Shown piece by piece: positions 58,577-64,000 of a stretch of DNA of 64,000 nucleotides. Made by a program: the position numbers and the translations under genes. Origin of the DNA: Planococcus donghaensis (lineage in GTDB: Bacteria > Bacillota > Bacilli > Bacillales_A > Planococcaceae). Location: positions 1,798,001 through 1,862,000 of the forward strand of contig NZ_CP016543.2 of NCBI RefSeq assembly GCF_001687665.2. The letters run 5' to 3'. The notes under the pieces were generated by a model. It did no database searches, had not been told where the DNA came from, and saw only the letters and a program-made list of their open reading frames with translations. Numbering within the stretch: position 1 is the stretch's first letter; every line of letters begins with the position of its first letter.

Positions 58577-61417
58577 TTAATTTTCTTCTGCTAATTTAAA
58601 AGCTTTGTGGCTTCTTAAACTCAAGACGCCCCACAACAGTACATTGAAGACGAAGATGAAAGCACCAAGTACTGACAGACTCATTAGTAAGGTCTCGGTC
58701 CCATATGCCGAAGACATGGCTTCTCGGAAGCCTAAAATTGCATAGCTCATCGGAACAAAATCATGAACACTTTGGAAGAATTTGTTTGTCAATTCGACCG
58801 GGAACGTCCCGCCACTCGAACCTAATTGAAGAACCAGAATAATCATGGCAACAAAGCGTCCTGGATTTCCAAAAGTAATACTTAAAAACATAATTAAGAA
58901 CATATAAGTAAGCGAAGTAACAATAGAGACTATAATAAACTCACCCACGTGTTCTACTTGAAGATGAAAGCCAAACAACATAATCGCATCCACAATTAAT
59001 GCGGCGGCAGTCGCTTGGATAAACCCAAGTGAGAATTTGCTGAGCCACCAAGCGAACCCCGAGGTTGGTCGTCCTGCTGGAGCATTTATTGGAAATACTA
59101 AATTAAACGACAAAGCACCAACAAAAAGGGCAAGTGATAAAATATAAGGTGCCAACGCATGACCATAGTTAGGCACTTCACTTTTTTTACTCTCGGTTGT
59201 TGTTGCAGGTGCGGCAATCATATCGTAATTCGCATCGGATACTAAAGCATCCCCAACTTCTTCAGCTCCATCTGAAAGTTTGCCAGCTAATTCGGCGGCC
59301 CCTTCCTCAAGTTCTCCAATGCCATTTCCCAATTCTCCTGAACCGTCCTCAAGTTTGCTGGCACCATCGTGCAATTCAGCAGCTCCTCCTGCAAGTTCAC
59401 CTGCTCCGCCTGACAATGCTTGAACGCCTTTTGTTAGACGGTCAGTACCCGTTGCCAAGTCAGCAGAACCCGAGTTTAGTTTGTCGGAGTTTGCAGCAAG
59501 TTCTGCGGTTCCTTGTTGCAGTTGACCTGCACCTTGTGCCGCTTCTGATACTCCGGCTGTATAAGCAACGGTTCCTTGCTGCAATTCTTCAGAACCTTGT
59601 TGGAGTGAATTAGCCCCTTCCACAAGTCCTTGTGAACCTGAAGCAAGCGATGATACCCCTTCAGTTAAAGAGGAACTTCCTTGTGCTAAGCGATCAACTG
59701 CCGCTGCAAGTTTTGGTAAATTATCAGCTGTTTTATCTACTCCAACTTGAAGTTTTTCATTTGCTTCTACAGCTTTTTCTGATCCAGCATGCAAATTTTT
59801 TGCACCTGGAATAAGTTGTGTGGAAAGTGTATTTTGAACGGTTGAATAGCCACCAAGTGCTGATGACGCCGCTGGATTTACTTTCGCTACCACACTATTC
59901 AATTCAGCCACTTTCTCTGGCAATGACCCAAGAGTTTGAAATGCGGGAACTAGTTGCTCATTGAGATTAGCTGATATTGCTGCCAAACTTCCTTTTAGCT
60001 TCTCAACAGTTTCTTGCTGAGTGGCTGATTGGCTTTCTATACTTCCGCTAACTGCTCCAGTTAGTTCAGCTTGTTGTTCTGGCGTTAAACTATTAAAAGT
60101 TGGTGTTGCTTCTAAAGCAGTAATCGTGGTTTGTGAAGATGTTCCTTGAAGATCATTAATAGCTTGCTGTGCTGCTGCCAAATTAGCTTGAATTTGCGAT
60201 ACACCTGGTGTATCGCCTATAGAGACAGCGTCATTTAATTGGTTTGTACTTTCTTGAATTGCTGTTAATCCTTGCTGCAAACTCGTTATTTGATCTGCTG
60301 AAGGAAGTTGACCTTCTAGCAAGCCAAGTCCTTCTTGAAGAGTTAAACTACCGAAAGAAAGTTTTGAAAGCCCATCTCCTAAAGCTGCTTGTCCAGACAC
60401 CAATTGTTGTATACCAGAAGAGCTATTTGTTAGTTGGCTTGTTTGCGCCTGTAACTCGCGTAGTCCTTCCGTTAACTGTGCACTGCCATCTTGGGTTTTC
60501 CAAAGCCCTTGGTTTAATTGTTCAGCTCCAGGGACAAGTGAACTAAGACCTTCTGTCAGTTTTTGAGAACCTTTCACAAGCTGTGGACCTTTATTGGTTA
60601 ATTCTGCAGTTCCTTCAGCTAGCCCATTTATACCGGTTTGCAATTTGCCTACACCCGCTGTATACGAAATAATTCCTTTGTTTAAAAAGTTTGCCCCTTC
60701 GTTTAGTTCGGTTGTTCCGGCTGCAAACTGACTCACACCAACCTCTAATTTCTCTGCGCCTTCTTGAAAACTCAAACTTCCTTCTGAAAGAGTTCCCAGT
60801 CCTGCAACTAAGTCGGCAGTTCCTTCTTGCAATTGCACAGTTCCAGAATCGATTTGCTCCGCCCCGTCAGCGGCCTCCTCCATTCCTTCGCCTATTGTTT
60901 CAATTTGAGCGAATACCGCTTTTACGTATTCTTTAGTCACACTTTCAGCAATTTCTTCTTTTATATTAGCTGTTGCTTGTTTGCTTACCGATTCGATAAA
61001 AAATCCGCGGCCAGGATTGGTTTCATACTGTAAATTCATTGGTGTTGGTTGCTCGTTCATAACAGATGCTGCATTAGCTGAAAAATCTTTTGGAATGGTA
61101 AGTATCATAAAATACTTGCCATCTTCCATTCCTTGCTCAGCTTCTTTTGCATCCGTGAAATACCAATGGAGTGCGTCATTTTCTTTTAAGTTTTCGACCA
61201 ATTCATCCCCAATAGATAAGGTTTCCTCTTCATAGTCTGCCGGCACATCTTCATTTACCACCGCTACTGGTAAGCGATCTGTCTTGCCGTATGGATCCCA
61301 CGAAGAGCCGAGGAAAAAACCACTATAAATAATCGGTATAAACATCATTACAATCATAGTTCCGAGTAGTAAAGGTTTTGAAAATAATTGTTTCCACTCT
61401 TTTTTCAACATGTTCAC
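58577..61417 (-). CDS. yhgE: YhgE/Pip family membrane protein with long Gly-Leu repeat region
   Basis: 946-aa membrane protein of the YhgE/Pip (phage infection protein) family, related to ABC-2 type permeases. One N-terminal helix (PLLLGTMIVMMFIPIIYSGFF) leads to an extracytoplasmic region. Residues about 170-750 hold many 7-residue units of the type L-x2-G-[ST]-x2 (for example LQEGTADLVAGLGTL) that should form a long rod. Five to six C-terminal helices follow. It starts at GTG (61417) overlapping the Rrf2 stop, or ATG at 61411. Family roles include export and phage or toxin sensitivity; here unknown. Confidence 0.9.
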   Translation of the reverse strand: MNMLKKEWKQLFSKPLLLGTMIVMMFIPIIYSGFFLGSSWDPYGKTDRLPVAVVNEDVPADYEEETLSIGDELVENLKENDALHWYFTDAKEAEQGMEDGKYFMILTIPKDFSANAASVMNEQPTPMNLQYETNPGRGFFIESVSKQATANIKEEIAESVTKEYVKAVFAQIETIGEGMEEAADGAEQIDSGTVQLQEGTADLVAGLGTLSEGSLSFQEGAEKLEVGVSQFAAGTTELNEGANFLNKGIISYTAGVGKLQTGINGLAEGTAELTNKGPQLVKGSQKLTEGLSSLVPGAEQLNQGLWKTQDGSAQLTEGLRELQAQTSQLTNSSSGIQQLVSGQAALGDGLSKLSFGSLTLQEGLGLLEGQLPSADQITSLQQGLTAIQESTNQLNDAVSIGDTPGVSQIQANLAAAQQAINDLQGTSSQTTITALEATPTFNSLTPEQQAELTGAVSGSIESQSATQQETVEKLKGSLAAISANLNEQLVPAFQTLGSLPEKVAELNSVVAKVNPAASSALGGYSTVQNTLSTQLIPGAKNLHAGSEKAVEANEKLQVGVDKTADNLPKLAAAVDRLAQGSSSLTEGVSSLASGSQGLVEGANSLQQGSEELQQGTVAYTAGVSEAAQGAGQLQQGTAELAANSDKLNSGSADLATGTDRLTKGVQALSGGAGELAGGAAELHDGASKLEDGSGELGNGIGELEEGAAELAGKLSDGAEEVGDALVSDANYDMIAAPATTTESKKSEVPNYGHALAPYILSLALFVGALSFNLVFPINAPAGRPTSGFAWWLSKFSLGFIQATAAALIVDAIMLFGFHLQVEHVGEFIIVSIVTSLTYMFLIMFLSITFGNPGRFVAMIILVLQLGSSGGTFPVELTNKFFQSVHDFVPMSYAILGFREAMSSAYGTETLLMSLSVLGAFIFVFNVLLWGVLSLRSHKAFKLAEEN

Positions 61418-61920
61418 TTTTGATCATCCTGTTCTTTGTTCAATACATCACTTAAGGTTTCTTGGTTCCAATTTAATGTTGGCAAGTTAGACATGCCTAA
61501 CCCTTCTTTTAATAAGTCTGCTGCGGTTACTTTCGAGAGATATTCGATTAATAATCGATCTCCTTGCGCAAAGACATTTTGAAGAATCTCTTGTCCTTTT
61601 TTTGCATATTCACCATCTTTAAAAGCAAGCCGAATTAAACCCGTATCTGGGTAAATCTTGATTGGCCCTTCCATCGCTTCAATAACGTCTAGCATTGTAA
61701 TGTCGGTTGCTGATTTTGCCAAAGAAACGCCTCCGTTATTCCCAGATACAGACACAGCAATTCCTTGCACAACTAGCTTTCTTGTAATTTTCTTCATATA
61801 AGAAGGTGATACCCCTAGCCTCTTACTAATTTCATCGGAAGCAAGCGGCGCGCTGCTTTCTTGTGTAGCTAATAACACGATAATACAAATTGCTTGTTCT
61901 ACCCCTTTAGTTAACTGCAA
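61414..61920 (-). CDS. Rrf2 family transcription regulator
   Basis: 168-aa Rrf2-type winged-helix regulator: EQAICIIVLLATQESSAPLASDEISKRL, then the recognition helix VSPSYMKKITRKLVVQGI and the wing VSGNNGGVSLA. Only one Cys (residue 12) is present, so it lacks the iron-sulfur cysteines of IscR/NsrR and must sense something else. It starts at TTG with GAGAGGTG upstream. It overlaps yhgE by four bases, and a 17-base palindrome lies in its promoter, which implies autoregulation. Confidence 0.92.
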   Translation of the reverse strand: MQLTKGVEQAICIIVLLATQESSAPLASDEISKRLGVSPSYMKKITRKLVVQGIAVSVSGNNGGVSLAKSATDITMLDVIEAMEGPIKIYPDTGLIRLAFKDGEYAKKGQEILQNVFAQGDRLLIEYLSKVTAADLLKEGLGMSNLPTLNWNQETLSDVLNKEQDDQK

Positions 61921-61948
61921 ACTAACACCTCTCCCTTATCTATCTTCA

Positions 61949-61965
61949 ATATCCATTATGGATAT
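61949..61965 (-). promoter_or_regulatory. 17-base palindrome in the Rrf2-yhgE promoter
   Basis: ATATCCAT-T-ATGGATAT is a perfect palindrome about 30 bases upstream of the Rrf2 start. On the minus strand it sits between TAGACA and GATATT, spaced like a -35 and -10, so a bound regulator would block RNA polymerase. It resembles the dyad sites of other Rrf2 regulators. Confidence 0.7.
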
Positions 61966-62036
61966 ACAATGTCTATTAAGGAATAATACTCTCTTTTTGA
62001 GAAATTGCAATAAAAAATGCGAATTATTTATAAAAC

Positions 62037-62077
62037 AAAAAAAGCAGACAAACCGATAGACGGTTGTCTGCTTTTTA
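62037..62077 (-). terminator. Terminator after egtB
   Basis: Stem AAAAAGCAGACAAACCG paired with CGGTTGTCTGCTTTTT (one bulge) with an ATAGA loop, T-rich on both sides, 25 bases behind the egtB stop. Confidence 0.88.
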
Positions 62078-62101
62078 ACTTATATAAGAGGAAGTCCAAC
62101 A

Positions 62102-63373
62102 TTAACTTTGGTCTTCTGCCAACCTAAAACCACTAAATTGCCATCTTTTCTCTGGAGGAAAGAAATTTCGATAAGTTTTCCGAATGTGATCTACAGGCGT
62201 TGCACACGAACCTCCACGAAGAATCATTTGGTTACACATGAATTTCGCATTATACTCACCTAATGCGCCTTCTAACGGTTTACTGCCAGGATATGGTGAG
62301 TAGGCACTAGCAGTCCATTCCCATACATCTCCAAACATTTTTGATAGCGATGAACTTTGTAAATCCTCGCTACTTGCCACCGGATGGTAAACTCCATCAT
62401 CCATCGTATTTCCGCGAATAGCAACGCTTTGAGAAGCATATTCCCATTCTGCTTCAGTAGGTAACCTTTTGCCTTTCCACCTGCTAAAAGCATCTGCTTC
62501 GTAAAAACTCACATGACTCACCGGTTCATCAAGTTCTAGGTCTTGTATGCCTGCTAAGGTAAAGATTTGCCATTTTTCTTCTGTATCTTTCAGCCAATAA
62601 AGTGGTGCTTTCCAATTATGCTCTTTAACAATACTCCACCCATCCGAAAGCCAATATTCCGGTTTTTCATAGCCTCCGGAATTTATAAATTCAAGAAATT
62701 CTCCATTAGTTACAGGTTTTGTTGCCAACTTGAAAGGTTCAAGCCAAACCTTGTGGCGCGGACTTTCGTTATCAAACGCAAAGCCATCGCCATCATGACC
62801 AATTTCGACCAACCCTCCATCATACTCAACAAACTGCGATTCCTGCGTTTTGCTTAGTGTTCGTTTTTTTGTTTGTGCATAAGTAGGTAAAAGGGGGTTA
62901 ACAAAAAAGTTGTACTTTATGTCCATTAAGATCAATTCCTGATGTTGTTGTTCGTGTTGAAGTCCCATATATAGTAAAGCTTCTATTTCTTTTTTTGTTT
63001 CACTAGCTGATTCATCAAGTAAGTTATACACTTGCTGATCCACATATTTGCGATATTCAATAACTTGATCTACTGTGGGTCGTGATAGCACGCCGCGTTG
63101 GTGACGCGGTTGATAAGGTCCAATCGTGTTGTAATATGAATTAAACAAAAAATCAAAAGCTGGATTGAATTCTTCATAATTCGATTTGAACTCTTTTAAA
63201 ATCATACGCTCGAAAAACCATGTTGTATGAGCGATATGCCATTTAGCTGGACTCACATCCTCGTGAGATTGGATTATAAAATCTTCTGTTTCTAAAGGCT
63301 CGATTAGTTTCATCGTAACGCCTCTTATTTCTGCAAAGCGCTCTGCTATAGATGTATTTTCTATTGCTTTCAT
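62102..63373 (-). CDS. egtB: EgtB-like iron-dependent sulfoxide synthase (DinB plus FGE domains)
   Basis: 423-aa enzyme of the EgtB/OvoA family, which joins a thiol compound to hercynine or histidine using iron and oxygen. The N-terminal DinB-like domain has KWHIAHTTWFFE and the iron site LQHEQQHQEL (Hx3HxE). The C-terminal formylglycine-generating-like domain has RLPTEAEWEYAS, FGDVWEWTASAY, RGGSCATPVDHIRKTYRNFF and FSGFRLAED. GGGGAG precedes the ATG. No egtD-like methyltransferase is in the window. It follows, with a 60-base gap, a betaine-type binding protein gene on the same strand. Confidence 0.9.
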   Translation of the reverse strand: MKAIENTSIAERFAEIRGVTMKLIEPLETEDFIIQSHEDVSPAKWHIAHTTWFFERMILKEFKSNYEEFNPAFDFLFNSYYNTIGPYQPRHQRGVLSRPTVDQVIEYRKYVDQQVYNLLDESASETKKEIEALLYMGLQHEQQHQELILMDIKYNFFVNPLLPTYAQTKKRTLSKTQESQFVEYDGGLVEIGHDGDGFAFDNESPRHKVWLEPFKLATKPVTNGEFLEFINSGGYEKPEYWLSDGWSIVKEHNWKAPLYWLKDTEEKWQIFTLAGIQDLELDEPVSHVSFYEADAFSRWKGKRLPTEAEWEYASQSVAIRGNTMDDGVYHPVASSEDLQSSSLSKMFGDVWEWTASAYSPYPGSKPLEGALGEYNAKFMCNQMILRGGSCATPVDHIRKTYRNFFPPEKRWQFSGFRLAEDQS

Positions 63374-63433
63374 CGAATAACTCCCCTTACCTACTAAAAA
63401 TTTTCTGCTTACTTTACATGTTAAGAAGCTACT

Positions 63434-64000
63434 CTATTCTTCAATCAATTCTTTTTCGATTAGAAATTCTCGAGCCACGTCTTCTGGCTGCTCTTTATCC
63501 ACATCTACTTTAGAGTTCATCGCCAACATTTCTTCTGCACTGATTTGACCACCAAGTTCATTTAATAGCTCTTCTAAGTCAGGATATTCTTCAAGCGTCT
63601 CCATGCGGATAACTGGTACGGCATCATATTTCGGGAAAAAGTTTAAATCATCTTTTGTTGTGCTCAACTCGAATAAATCTATTCTGCTATCGGTAGTAAA
63701 CGCCGTTATCACATCGACATCTCCATTTTTCACTGCCTCGTACATGATTGAAGGATCAAAACTTTCCGTAGCGGAAAAATTAAAGTTATATGCCTCTGTC
63801 AAAGCATCATAGCCGTCCCCTTGTCGTTCATAAAAAGAATGCGGGCCGCCAAAAGCAACGTCCTGTGATTGAGAAAGTTCAGCTAGTTCTGAGTAAGTTG
63901 CGACGTCTAATCCACTTTCTTTCGAGTAGGCTAATGTATAGCCATTTTCAAATCCTAACGGTTCTAACCAAGTTGCCCCTAACTCTTCTTCATATCCTTC
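63434..64000 (-). CDS. Betaine-type (OpuC family) ABC substrate-binding protein, 5' end outside window
   Basis: C-terminal 188 residues of a periplasmic-type binding protein for quaternary amines (OpuAC/OpuCC family); the start lies beyond 64000. Seen are WLEPLGFENGYTLAYSKESGLD, FGGPHSFYERQGDGYDAL, ESFDPSIMYEAVKNGDVDVITAFTTDSRID and PEDVAREFLIEKELIEE. The aromatic residues (Trp, Phe, Tyr) suit a cation cage for trimethylammonium groups. The ligand could be glycine betaine, choline, hercynine or ergothioneine. Next to egtB, the last two are attractive but unproven. Confidence 0.88.
   Translation of the reverse strand, partial: EGYEEELGATWLEPLGFENGYTLAYSKESGLDVATYSELAELSQSQDVAFGGPHSFYERQGDGYDALTEAYNFNFSATESFDPSIMYEAVKNGDVDVITAFTTDSRIDLFELSTTKDDLNFFPKYDAVPVIRMETLEEYPDLEELLNELGGQISAEEMLAMNSKVDVDKEQPEDVAREFLIEKELIEE

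Noticed and set aside
59197..61235. Several open frames on the plus strand opposite yhgE
   Set aside because: They mirror the Gly-Leu repeat codons of yhgE, lack ribosome binding sites and look like no protein.

Overview
The window comes from a low-GC Gram-positive bacterium of the Bacillota, most likely family Planococcaceae (a Planococcus or Planomicrobium-like organism). This is an inference from gene content and order. Strong AGGAGG-type ribosome binding sites, GTG and TTG starts, and blocks such as ypmR-ypmS-msrA-msrB, thyA-dfrA-ypjP and ypdP-ypeP resemble Bacillus, while MurG and CvfC read like Staphylococcus/Planococcaceae versions. No rRNA, tRNA, insertion sequence, prophage or CRISPR array was seen.

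Layout. 1-8.1 kb: odhA-odhB (2-oxoglutarate dehydrogenase), a three-PAS diguanylate cyclase, dapF and murG. 8.3-13.5 kb: a MATE transporter, a CobW-type GTPase coupled to a small unknown gene, a PDZ/S41 protease, deoD and yozE. 13.6-20 kb: methionine sulfoxide reductases, ypmS, ypmR, DegV, PlsC, DHFR, thymidylate synthase and YpjP. 20-23 kb: two rhodaneses and a glutaredoxin-like protein behind a CsoR/CstR-like operator, then YpiP and bacilliredoxin. 23-36 kb: small unknown proteins, CvfC, the ABC-F protein YfmR, YpgQ, a cold-shock protein, a preQ1-I riboswitch with ypdP-ypeP, and assorted enzymes. 36-40 kb: acetyltransferases, HIT and Nudix genes, separated by three arrays of an 8-base motif repeated exactly every 21 bases. 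40-46 kb: a membrane M1-type metallopeptidase, AlkD-like repair protein, cardiolipin synthase (apparently using an ATT start) and acidic lipoproteins. 46-49 kb: a Mn-type ABC importer.

The last 15 kb is rich in thiol, redox and metal functions. A CGNR regulator diverges from a thioredoxin-peroxiredoxin pair across a perfect inverted repeat. A two-repeat surface-anchored protein diverges from a lipoprotein whose cupredoxin domain appears circularly permuted. Then come gshF (glutathione synthesis), fghA-frmA (glutathione-dependent formaldehyde oxidation) and a divergent HxlR regulator. These are followed by an Rrf2-yhgE pair with a 17-base palindrome, and egtB next to a betaine-type ABC binding protein that runs off the window. 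Together the genes suggest a cell that combines glutathione, bacillithiol-type (bacilliredoxin) and possibly ergothioneine-type thiol chemistry.

The items most worth follow-up are the permuted cupredoxin, the 21-base phased arrays, the egtB/betaine-binding pair, the CsoR-type promoter and the cardiolipin synthase start. All functions are read from the sequence and family knowledge; nothing was searched.
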